This document shows positions 47,474 through 55,543 of a stretch of DNA of 64,000 bases, piece after piece. Source of the stretch: a virus. A program made the translations under genes and the position numbers. The notes under the pieces are model-generated. The model was not told where the DNA came from and ran no database searches. It saw only the letters and a program-made list of their open reading frames with translations. Position 1 is the first letter of the stretch. The number at the start of each line of letters is the position of its first letter. The stretch covers positions 62,001 to 126,000 of IMG/VR virus record IMGVR_UViG_3300043449_002191, one strand, 5' to 3'.

Positions 47474-49247
47474 TTTCTACCGATCCTCTCTGCCCTGTAG
47501 CAGCTTCGAATTGTCTTACAAACTTTTCTTCTTGTTTATCTGAATCATTATCCCTCTTAAAGGCAACAATACCGCCAAGCGTTCCAAGTAAGGATGCGAT
47601 TGAAATACTGTTTCTAATAGCTTCAAGTACTGCTGGCGCAGAATCTAATAAGTCATATGCTGGAACCCATTTTTCTGCTGACAGGTCATAGGTTAACGAA
47701 TCATCCTTTAAAATGTTGTAAATCTGAGTTAGAATTTCTTCTGGCACATACCCATAGTTTCTATATAAAGCCTTAACAGGATGAAGCAAGGATTCGCCTA
47801 AAATAAGAGCTGCAAGCTTTTTAGGCCAATTATCTGTAATCTTTTCTGCTCTTACTGTAAGCTCGGCAGCAATTCTTGTAAGAATATACCCACCACCTGG
47901 AACAGCACCATGCTTTAAGGCTCCTTTAATCGCCATCCAAGCGTCCTCAGCTCTATCACGCTTTTCTCTTGTTTCTCCAGACGATGGTCCAGAGATATTG
48001 AGTCTTACAATTCCAGCAGTAAGTTTACCAATTCTAACTTCCAAATCATTTAATTCGTAAATGCTTTCTGGCTTTTCTTTTTGCAGTTTAAGTTCTTCGA
48101 CTCTGATAGAAATAGCTTCTGGGTCTTCATCAGCAAAAACCATTGTTTTATATCGTGATACATCAATTTTCTTAACCCTGGAATTATTGCATACAAATTG
48201 TGGGTTAATATCAACAATTGGCCTGTCAATTGGATTAAACACTGGAGTTCCAGTATAAGCCTGCAAGTCATACAGGAAATTAGTTCTCCAGTTCTGGATG
48301 GCCTTTTCAGGAGTCATTAAAGGTAGGATTTTAACTTTAGAGTGGGGATGGTTCCAGTTTACGTGCAAGTCTCCAAGAACGATTTCAGAAAATCCATGGG
48401 CCACTAATACAATGTTTTTATCCTGTCTGTTTGTCTCATCAAAATATTCAGAAAGCTTTGTAAATGCTTCAAAAACTTGCGACATATCATTAATGTTACC
48501 GTCAAACAGGATCACAATTGGATTGTTTAATTCAACTCCATTACCACTCTTATTATTAATAAAGCCATTGGAAAAATTCCTACAAGATTCTTCATATCCA
48601 CGTTCTACGGTATACCCATTGATTCGCTCAACGATATATTTTGATGGACCTTGCATTTCTACAATAGTCATGTTCCCTTCTTCTCCGACAAGCTCAAGAC
48701 CTTCAATAATTGCGTCTGAAAGCTCTAAATCACCATTTCCAGATAAAGAAGCTACTTTATGTAAAACCTCTTTATAATTATCCCCGTTAATCTTAAGCTT
48801 ATATTTTTCTACAATCTCTTCCATTACAGGTACAAGCTTTTCCATTTCCCTAACGATCTTCTGAGGGCTAAGTCTTGGGTTATTTTTTGTGGCATCAGAT
48901 GTATATTCTGCAATTGCGCTCGAAAGGATTGTTGCTGTAGTAGTTCCGTCCCCAGCTTCATTTGCAGTTCTAATAGCAGCATCCCTTGCCGCCTCAAGGA
49001 TAAGCTGTTTAGTAGCTTCTTCATATCCAAGATTTTTAACAACAGTCACGCCGTCTTTTGTAATAATTGGCTTCATGTTAACTTCGGAGCGTTCGATCAA
49101 AACTTGACGACCACCTGGACCTAAAGTAGCTCCTACCATTTCAGCAATGTGAGATAGCGTTTTCACAACTTCATCCTGAAGCTTAGTGCTAGATGGAATC
49201 ATTACTTTTGCTGCAGATTTTGGTTTACCTACTTGAAACAGACTCAT
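47466..49247 (-). CDS. groEL: GroEL-type chaperonin
   Basis: 593 residues from the ATG with AAGGAG six bases upstream. ATP-binding signatures: ATLGPGGRQVLIE, ITKDGVTVV (Asp65) and EAGDGTTTATIL (Asp100, counterpart of GroEL Asp87). GALKHGAVPGGGYIL covers the C-terminal hinge and DAWMAI carries the second ATPase aspartate. The GGM tail is absent; the end is hydrophilic (AATGQRGSVENE). Phages such as EL, OBP and AR9 encode diverged chaperonins. Probably folds phage proteins, perhaps with the GroES-like gene at 53259. Confidence 0.92.
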   Translation of the reverse strand: MSLFQVGKPKSAAKVMIPSSTKLQDEVVKTLSHIAEMVGATLGPGGRQVLIERSEVNMKPIITKDGVTVVKNLGYEEATKQLILEAARDAAIRTANEAGDGTTTATILSSAIAEYTSDATKNNPRLSPQKIVREMEKLVPVMEEIVEKYKLKINGDNYKEVLHKVASLSGNGDLELSDAIIEGLELVGEEGNMTIVEMQGPSKYIVERINGYTVERGYEESCRNFSNGFINNKSGNGVELNNPIVILFDGNINDMSQVFEAFTKLSEYFDETNRQDKNIVLVAHGFSEIVLGDLHVNWNHPHSKVKILPLMTPEKAIQNWRTNFLYDLQAYTGTPVFNPIDRPIVDINPQFVCNNSRVKKIDVSRYKTMVFADEDPEAISIRVEELKLQKEKPESIYELNDLEVRIGKLTAGIVRLNISGPSSGETREKRDRAEDAWMAIKGALKHGAVPGGGYILTRIAAELTVRAEKITDNWPKKLAALILGESLLHPVKALYRNYGYVPEEILTQIYNILKDDSLTYDLSAEKWVPAYDLLDSAPAVLEAIRNSISIASLLGTLGGIVAFKRDNDSDKQEEKFVRQFEAATGQRGSVENE

Positions 49248-50553
49248 TATATGCTCCTTCATAATAATCAGTTTTACCGAACTCTATGTTTTTAAATTCT
49301 TTTAAAAATTGTTTAGCCTGCTCTTTTAACCAGAGTCTATCCTGCCTTACTGTTTCAGAGTTTGCTATCTTACTTAACTCGCTATGCAAGAATTTGAACA
49401 CCTGATAAATCTTGCCAGTTTCATGCTGCTCAAAAACCTCTTTAACAGTGGCTCCAAAATGCATTTTAATTACGTTTGGTATCATATGGCCAAACTTCTG
49501 TATAGCCTGCATCCTAATGTAAAGCTTTGGATTAGTATATTTACAGAGATCGTAGTTACCATTTGCTACAGGTCTAGCTTTAGGGATATATTCCACCTGT
49601 TTTACAGATTCGCCATTCTTAAATATATATTTAACCTTTCTAACCACATTTGCATAGGCAACTTTGCTAGCTTTTCTTTTCTTCCATACAGCAAGCTCTC
49701 TTTTGTATCCAAGAACCTTTAATCCGTCATTACCTTTGGTTCCGTACTCTCTTTCGTTAACCCACTTAGGGTACATATCTATAAACCATCGGTCAACTAA
49801 TCCAAGTTCTCCAATTTCCATAAGCTCGTACATATCGCCAGTTTTGATTTTTTCAATCTGTTTAGATGCATTTTTAATGGCTAGACTTTTTAAATATTCT
49901 GATTCGTCTAAACCTATAAAATCAAAGCTCATTCTTTTTAATGAAAATGGGGTGTGATTAATAAAAGGCAAGTCTTTTTGCTTAACTTCATTTCCACCAT
50001 TTAAAGCAAGGCCAAGCCAAACTCTAATAATTCTATCCGAAGTACACCCACGCTTTCTGTTGTCAAACTTTTTTACGCTTGGTTTTGTAACAATATAAGA
50101 TGCAATAAAGCCTTTTTTTTCTAAATCAGCAATAATATTAGTAACTTGTCTGCCAGATATTTTTAATATTTCAGCTATACGATTGTTGTTGATTTTTGTA
50201 AGGCCAGAATTCTGAAGGCTTCGTGCTAAAAGAATCCCATATACACGTCTATGGTTTTTATGCTTTTCTGTTGGGTATACTGCTGTTATTAATGGAATTT
50301 TGCCTGCTGATGGAACTTCTGTTTTTTTACATTCATTTGATAAGATGACTCCAGCAGTATTATCTGAGAAGATGTCACTTACAAACTTGTTTTTTGGAGC
50401 TACAGTTTTAATAACTTTAACCCTATGCTTAATACCAACTTCATTTGTTCGATCTTCCCACTTAGAATCCAGGTAGACTTCTGAACTTAATTCAAAATCC
50501 TCTCGACTAAGACCAATGGCTACGTTTTTATACTGGTAAACAAATGATTTCAT
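49225..50553 (-). CDS. winged-helix DNA-binding protein, possible replication initiator
   Basis: 442 residues from the ATG six bases after a TATAAT box. The segment RIAEILKISGRQVTNIIADL followed by EKKGFIASY is a winged-helix element. The remaining 300 residues are basic and not recognised. Phage initiators often have such a domain, and its gene faces a helicase gene across a 219-base AT-rich gap. A TTG at 50595 gives a longer frame, but the promoter overlaps it. Confidence 0.7.
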   Translation of the reverse strand: MKSFVYQYKNVAIGLSREDFELSSEVYLDSKWEDRTNEVGIKHRVKVIKTVAPKNKFVSDIFSDNTAGVILSNECKKTEVPSAGKIPLITAVYPTEKHKNHRRVYGILLARSLQNSGLTKINNNRIAEILKISGRQVTNIIADLEKKGFIASYIVTKPSVKKFDNRKRGCTSDRIIRVWLGLALNGGNEVKQKDLPFINHTPFSLKRMSFDFIGLDESEYLKSLAIKNASKQIEKIKTGDMYELMEIGELGLVDRWFIDMYPKWVNEREYGTKGNDGLKVLGYKRELAVWKKRKASKVAYANVVRKVKYIFKNGESVKQVEYIPKARPVANGNYDLCKYTNPKLYIRMQAIQKFGHMIPNVIKMHFGATVKEVFEQHETGKIYQVFKFLHSELSKIANSETVRQDRLWLKEQAKQFLKEFKNIEFGKTDYYEGAYNESVSSR

Positions 50554-50559
50554 GATGCT

Positions 50560-50565
50560 ATTATA
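50560..50565 (-). promoter_or_regulatory. TATAAT box six bases before the ATG at 50553
   Basis: The minus strand reads TTTTTGAGGTATAATAGCATCATG. No ribosome binding site lies between box and ATG, so a leaderless mRNA is predicted. Confidence 0.55.
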
Positions 50566-50760
50566 CCTCAAAAATGACCGCCGCCCATTAGACAAATCAA
50601 TATTTCCTGGTAATAGACAATAATTTATTAACTTTAATATAACTTTAAATAAAAGAATAATTGTTATTAAAAGCTTATCTATAACCTAGAAATATTCATC
50701 TTTTTACCGGAATAAGGTATGAAAGTGAATCTGCTATAGTCGGGCCGCACCAAAAAATGG

Positions 50761-50766
50761 TATAAT
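50761..50766 (+). promoter_or_regulatory. TATAAT box six bases before the ATG at 50773
   Basis: AAAAAATGGTATAATAAACACATG: the same six-base spacing as at 18936 and 50560, again without a ribosome binding site. Confidence 0.55.
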
Positions 50767-50772
50767 AAACAC

Positions 50773-52254
50773 ATGAAAATGCTACTTAAAAACCCTTCTC
50801 AAATAATTCTTCCTTCAGATTCAGAGGCTGTAAAAAGCTTTTTGACATTTACAGACAGGTCCGTAAACTATCAAATTAAAAGGCTTAAAGATAACTACAG
50901 GTGGAAAAACTCTGATCCAGAATCATTTCAAGAAAGGCTAGAGACTTTAAAGGATCAAGCTAAAGTCTGTCTTCTTGATTATGACGAAGATGGTAATGCA
51001 GTTACCTACTCAGGTCTAGCTAATGATTTGAACGGTAGATTTGGATGGGAGTTGCCAGATAATGAAAGTAAACTAACGGACTCAATTATACCCTGGAATA
51101 AACCCCCAGAATACTCTCTTAGGTACTATCAAAGAGATGCAGTGGATGCTTTATTTAAAGTAAAACATGGGGCTGTCAGTTTGCCTACTGGTTCTGGAAA
51201 GTCTGCAATAATTTACACTATCTGTAAAGAAAACCCAGTCCAGACTCTTATTATGACTCCCTCTAAGAGTATTACTAATCAGATTTATAATGAGTTTATT
51301 ACACTATTTGGTAAAAAGCGTGTTGGTAAGTACGGTGACGGTAAAAAAGAAATTGGAAAATTATTTACTGTAGCCACTGGACAAGCTTTAACTAGGGTAG
51401 AAAAAGGAACTGAAGAGTATGAATTTTTATCAAAAACTCAGCAGTTTATAGCAGACGAAAGCCACACTACGCCAGCAGAAACATTTGAAAAGGTTTGTCT
51501 TGGAGTAGCCAAAAATTCCCAGTTTAGATTCTTTGTGTCAGCCACTCAAATTAGAACCGATGGATCTGAGCTTGTATTAAAAGGTATTACTGGACCTATA
51601 GTATACGCCAAATCATTTAGAGAGCTTGTGAATGAAGGTTACTTAGCTAAGCCAATAGTTAGAGTAATTAAAGCGCCTGCAACTGGTTTTTCTTATACCG
51701 ACATCAACAAAGAAACAAGAGCCCAACTTTACCTTAATCCAGAGGTTAACAGGATTGCTGCTGAATTTGCAACAAAAGCCGTAACAATAGCCAATAGACC
51801 CACCGTAATCTTAATAGAAGAGTTTAGGCAGTTTGTGGCTCTTAAAAACCATATTGGAATACCGTTTTCATTTGCTCATGGCGGAGCTTCTGATAGAGAA
51901 GATGCTTCTGGAGTAAAATTAAAAGATATTTTACCACAAGAATACTGGAAATGCGATGTAGAAGAAGAGATTAGGAAGTTTAATAGTGGAGAAACTAAAC
52001 TCCTTATTGGAACGTCTGCAATCTCTACTGGCGTTGATATTAAACCGACAGGCTGCATAATTTACCTCCAAGGCGGTATGTCAGAGATTTCCCTTAAACA
52101 GGGATTAGGCAGAGCCACTAGAATGGTTCCAGGAAAAATAGATTTTATTGCAGTAGATTTTTTAGTAGAAGGTTCACCAGCAATGGAGAGACACTTTCAA
52201 GCGAGACTTAATATATATCAGGAATTAACCGACGACATAGAATACTTGGGATAA
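50773..52254 (+). CDS. uvsW: SF2 DNA helicase (UvsW-like)
   Basis: 493 residues. After a 110-residue N-terminal domain come YQRDAVDALFK (Q-type motif), Walker A LPTGSGKS (about 136-143), FIADESHT (DExH, about 228), FVSATQIR, SFAHGGASDRE, and QGLGRATRM (motif VI, about 444). The order is typical of UvsW, which branch-migrates and rewinds DNA during recombination-dependent replication. Predicted leaderless. Confidence 0.85.
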   Translation: MKMLLKNPSQIILPSDSEAVKSFLTFTDRSVNYQIKRLKDNYRWKNSDPESFQERLETLKDQAKVCLLDYDEDGNAVTYSGLANDLNGRFGWELPDNESKLTDSIIPWNKPPEYSLRYYQRDAVDALFKVKHGAVSLPTGSGKSAIIYTICKENPVQTLIMTPSKSITNQIYNEFITLFGKKRVGKYGDGKKEIGKLFTVATGQALTRVEKGTEEYEFLSKTQQFIADESHTTPAETFEKVCLGVAKNSQFRFFVSATQIRTDGSELVLKGITGPIVYAKSFRELVNEGYLAKPIVRVIKAPATGFSYTDINKETRAQLYLNPEVNRIAAEFATKAVTIANRPTVILIEEFRQFVALKNHIGIPFSFAHGGASDREDASGVKLKDILPQEYWKCDVEEEIRKFNSGETKLLIGTSAISTGVDIKPTGCIIYLQGGMSEISLKQGLGRATRMVPGKIDFIAVDFLVEGSPAMERHFQARLNIYQELTDDIEYLG

Positions 52255-52256
52255 AT

Positions 52257-53249
52257 ATGAAAGATCAAAAATTAGTAGATTTTAGAGTATTTGTTGGCAA
52301 GATGGATAGCATCTTGAAAGAAAATGAAAAAGAAATTGGTAAAAGCCAAAGACAGCTTTTAAATGACCTATTTTCCGTAGAAAAGCAGTTTAAAGCCTTG
52401 TTACTAAAATCAAAAGAAGGCGAAAAGGTATATGAAGATTTTATTAATTTTATCTTAGAAGAAAAAGAGAATACTTTATCATGTAGGCCATACTTTAGAG
52501 AAAGACAGGATACATTTACAAAGCGTATTTTTAATCTATTTAAGAAAAAAGACAGTAAGAGATTACAAAAATATAAAATAAATTACAAGTTTATGAAATG
52601 GGCAATAGAAAAATATACAGGAAAAAATAAAAGATCAATGAGGAAGCTAATAAAAGAAGCTGAGCATATTAGAAAAACCCTGTGCGAAAACAACCTACCG
52701 CTTGTGTTGAATAAAGTTAGAATGTTCTGGTCAAAAACACCTCAAAAACATTTGGATTATATGGATTTAGTACAGACCTCTACAGAGGGACTTCTTATTG
52801 CCATAGATAACTTTGTACCCCCATATAATACTGTTTTCAGGTCTGTGGCGATTGGCAGAATGACTTTGAATATGATGGAAGATTATAATGACACTATGGT
52901 TAAGCTTTCTCCTAAAGATAAGCGTATATTATACAGGGCTAATAAAGCCAAGAATATAAAAGAAAACGTATCTAAAACAGAGTTAACAGACTTTGTAAAT
53001 GAGTCTTTTAAAGGTGTTAGTTCAGAAGATATTGAGAACTTGCAAAAAGCTACTACAGAAATTGTAGATTTATATTCTCCTAGCTCTAGTGGACTAGCTC
53101 CAGTAGAACAAATTGCAGATAAGAACTCAATAGAAGATATTGTTGAAAAAACTCAATTAAAAGAAAGACTTATGTATTTAATGAAAAACTTAACCCTATT
53201 AGAAAGCAAAGTCTTATTGCTTAAACATGGGGAATTTGAAGGACTTTAA
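52257..53249 (+). CDS. RNA polymerase sigma-like factor lacking region 4
   Basis: 330 residues. Residues 140-225 carry region 2: NNLPLVLNKVRMFW, LDYMDLVQTSTEGLLIAIDN and FRSVAIGRMTLNM. A linker follows, and the protein ends LTLLESKVLLLKHGEFEGL, the start of region 4, without the helix-turn-helix. T4 gp55 also lacks region 4 and recognises only a -10-like late element. Likely a late sigma factor for this phage, with the CCTAATCTTAT motif as a candidate target. The stop is followed at once by the GroES-like gene, so a late frameshift cannot be fully excluded. Confidence 0.72.
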   Translation: MKDQKLVDFRVFVGKMDSILKENEKEIGKSQRQLLNDLFSVEKQFKALLLKSKEGEKVYEDFINFILEEKENTLSCRPYFRERQDTFTKRIFNLFKKKDSKRLQKYKINYKFMKWAIEKYTGKNKRSMRKLIKEAEHIRKTLCENNLPLVLNKVRMFWSKTPQKHLDYMDLVQTSTEGLLIAIDNFVPPYNTVFRSVAIGRMTLNMMEDYNDTMVKLSPKDKRILYRANKAKNIKENVSKTELTDFVNESFKGVSSEDIENLQKATTEIVDLYSPSSSGLAPVEQIADKNSIEDIVEKTQLKERLMYLMKNLTLLESKVLLLKHGEFEGL

Positions 53250-53258
53250 GGAGGAAAA

Positions 53259-53549
53259 ATGTCTGCTGTAACAAAAAAAGGTATTTTAGCTGTATCACAG
53301 CCACAGTTCAAAAAAGTAGAAGCCGAGCTTAAAGGCGGTATTGCAGTTATTGCTCAAAGAATTAACTTAATCAAGGTTGATTTGGTTTTGGGGTATAATT
53401 TTAATGGAACTGAACTAACGGCTGGGGATAAAATTATCCTTAGAGGAGACAGTGGACTACAACCATGGGCTAAGCAAGTCGTTTCTTTAGATAATAAAGA
53501 ATTTGTTTTGTGCCCAGAAGATCAAATTTTAGGATATGAAAAAGCATGA
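53259..53549 (+). CDS. GroES-like co-chaperonin candidate
   Basis: 96 residues. ILAVSQPQFKKVEAELKGGI at the start and TAGDKIILRGDSG, then EFVLCPEDQILGYE at the end, follow the GroES layout (an N-terminal strand, a Gly-rich mobile-loop region, GDxVLL, and a final EYxxxxExDIL strand). Similar to T4 gp31-type proteins in size. AAGGAGG precedes the ATG. The partner GroEL lies 4 kb away on the opposite strand. Assignment is from motif order only. Confidence 0.6.
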   Translation: MSAVTKKGILAVSQPQFKKVEAELKGGIAVIAQRINLIKVDLVLGYNFNGTELTAGDKIILRGDSGLQPWAKQVVSLDNKEFVLCPEDQILGYEKA

Positions 53550-54550
53550 AAGTATTGGCCATTGGTGATATGCACGTCAAAAAAGATAACCTGGAAGAGT
53601 CGGCTAGACTCACCGATTGGATTTATTCCTTAGCTAAGGAAAAAGATCCAGATTTTATTGTCTTTTTGGGTGACCAATACGATACAATGGGTATTGTAAG
53701 AGTAGAGGTAATTGATTTCTGGACCAGGGCTTACAATAAACTGTCAGAATACCCTGTAATATCTCTTATAGGCAATCATGATCTTAACTCAGAAGCAACA
53801 GCATCATCCATGGTATCTCACCATAAAGCAACTACGGTAGTTAAAAATACCCTAATGTATTCTGGCAACATAGGGTTTATGAGCTTTATTAGAGATAACA
53901 GTCAGTTTGAAAAAGCAGCCATGGATCTCTATAACAAAGGCGCAAGGCTTATCTTTTGTCATGCAGAATTCAATGGTGCCCAGTTTGAAAGCGGTGCATA
54001 TGCCCCACACGGTATTGATGCAAATCTATTCCCAAAAGACTTAAAGTTTGTGTCGGGACACTTTCATAAAAAACAAGCTTTTGGAAACATCCAGTATTTG
54101 GGGACACCTAGACATTTAACCAGAAGCGATATAAACGAAATAAAAGGTGTACATATTATTGATACTAACACCTTAAACATGGAATTTATAGCTACGCCAC
54201 AAAGCGTATGTCAACCGTTTACTTTTATTTCCATAAACTCTGAAGAAGACTTAAAAAATATACCTACAGACATATCTGATTTTAATAAAGTGTATATAGA
54301 TATTAAAGGTACGGATGAGCTTATCAAAAAAGCCAAGAAGATTGTGCCAATAGGTGCAAAAATAAGAGTTTTTGAAGATCAGGAGCTAATTAAGACATTA
54401 GAGATAAAAGAATCAGAAGGAATACCTACAGCATTTTTAAAGTATTCTGAGAAATTCTTCAATACAAACTCGGCTTCAAAAGATACTCAAGAAGATGTAA
54501 TGAACTTGGTGTATAAACTTTGCCCATCACTAAAGATTGGAGAAAAATAA
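53546..54550 (+). CDS. Mre11/SbcD-like nuclease (gp47-like)
   Basis: 334 residues with a full calcineurin-type metal site: AIGDMHVKK (Asp8, His10), FLGDQYD, LIGNHDLNS, IFCHAEF, and SGHFHKKQ. C-terminal capping domain follows. Partner of the Rad50/gp46-like protein at 44119-45927; the two are usually adjacent in T4-type phages but split here across the strand switch. Overlaps the GroES-like gene by four bases. Confidence 0.87.
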   Translation: MKVLAIGDMHVKKDNLEESARLTDWIYSLAKEKDPDFIVFLGDQYDTMGIVRVEVIDFWTRAYNKLSEYPVISLIGNHDLNSEATASSMVSHHKATTVVKNTLMYSGNIGFMSFIRDNSQFEKAAMDLYNKGARLIFCHAEFNGAQFESGAYAPHGIDANLFPKDLKFVSGHFHKKQAFGNIQYLGTPRHLTRSDINEIKGVHIIDTNTLNMEFIATPQSVCQPFTFISINSEEDLKNIPTDISDFNKVYIDIKGTDELIKKAKKIVPIGAKIRVFEDQELIKTLEIKESEGIPTAFLKYSEKFFNTNSASKDTQEDVMNLVYKLCPSLKIGEK

Positions 54551-54867
54551 TGAGTAACCCATCTTTTATGGATCAATTGGAATACTTAAAAGGCATGACA
54601 ATACGACTTGATTCAATTCATGAAGCTCAAAAAACACAGTTAATGTGGTACGGATTGCTTATTAATGGAACAAAAAACGTAACCTTAAAGATAGATACAG
54701 AAAAAAAGATAGTTTATTATGAGTGCGAGGCTGATAAGTTCAGAAACTCAAAATTCAATAAAGGTTTATATCCAAAGATTGATAGCTGGGCAAAATTACT
54801 CTTATGGCCCACAACTGTAATTGTTATTTCAGTAAATGGTAAGGTTGTATATGACTCAAGGTCCTAA
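54550..54867 (+). CDS. hypothetical protein, 105 aa
   Basis: Starts MSNPSFMDQLEYLKGMTIRL at the ATG overlapping the upstream stop (TAATG), GGAG eight bases before; the frame back to 54520 is rejected. Beta-rich (NVTLKIDTEKKIVYYECEAD). Sits between nuclease and terminase genes. Not recognised. Confidence 0.65.
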   Translation: MSNPSFMDQLEYLKGMTIRLDSIHEAQKTQLMWYGLLINGTKNVTLKIDTEKKIVYYECEADKFRNSKFNKGLYPKIDSWAKLLLWPTTVIVISVNGKVVYDSRS

Positions 54868-55543
54868 AAGTCTAATAACAGTAGACGATATTCAAAAAAT
54901 GACTATAGTCCCAAGAGATAAGATCATTGAGGCTGCAGAATTATTTCTGTCTATACCAGAATTAAATGTGCTAAAAGCATATATGGACAAAGGTGGAATG
55001 GAACTTTCTGCAGAAACTGCAGCAAGATTTTATGAGTTATTCCTAAATGGATCAGACTGCAAAGATATCTACAGGCTTAATGCCGCTTTCCCTTATGAAG
55101 CTATACTATGGTCCAGAATAAAGTATAGATGGGATTTAACAAAAGATGAATATGTGTATAAGCTTCAGGAGACAGTAAGAGAAAAAGTAATGAAAGCACA
55201 ATTAGAGACAACATCTCTAATGGCTGATATGCTTACCGCTGCAAATAAAAAAAATAGCGATAAGATTAAGAAGTACCTACAAACCGGAGATGAAGAGACA
55301 TTAAAAGGCGCATTATCCATTGAGTCACTGCAGTCTCTTTTAAGGATTACCGAAGGTCTGATAAAGGTCACTGGGCAAGATCGTGTGGTTAAAAATGTCA
55401 CAGAAACAAAAAATACACAAAACTTAAATGTAAATGTAAACACTTCTAGTAAAGATGATAATTCAGATTTAAGCCCTGAAGCAGCAGCTAAAATATTGGC
55501 AGCTATAGCTGAAGATAGAAGAAAAAAGAATGAAAACAGTTAA
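54851..55543 (+). CDS. probable terminase small subunit
   Basis: 230 residues from the ATG with AAGG upstream, directly before and overlapping the large terminase gene by 14 bases. The segment LNGSDCKDIYRLNAAFPYEA resembles an HTH, and a long coiled region (VREKVMKAQLETTSLMADML) fits oligomerisation. Gene order is the main support; the sequence is not diagnostic. Confidence 0.55.
   Translation: MTQGPKSLITVDDIQKMTIVPRDKIIEAAELFLSIPELNVLKAYMDKGGMELSAETAARFYELFLNGSDCKDIYRLNAAFPYEAILWSRIKYRWDLTKDEYVYKLQETVREKVMKAQLETTSLMADMLTAANKKNSDKIKKYLQTGDEETLKGALSIESLQSLLRITEGLIKVTGQDRVVKNVTETKNTQNLNVNVNTSSKDDNSDLSPEAAAKILAAIAEDRRKKNENS

Larger units (their letters stand above)
50554..50772. promoter_or_regulatory. 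divergent intergenic region, candidate origin
   Basis: AT-rich gap between the winged-helix gene (minus) and the helicase gene (plus). It holds the two TATAAT boxes for those genes and a small palindrome AATAATTGTTATT (50656-50668). It separates the minus-strand replication block from the plus-strand late block. An origin is plausible but no repeated iterons are visible. Confidence 0.4.

Noticed and set aside
49225-50595. TTG start at 50595 for the winged-helix gene
   Set aside because: The TATAAT promoter lies inside that extension and no ribosome binding site precedes it.
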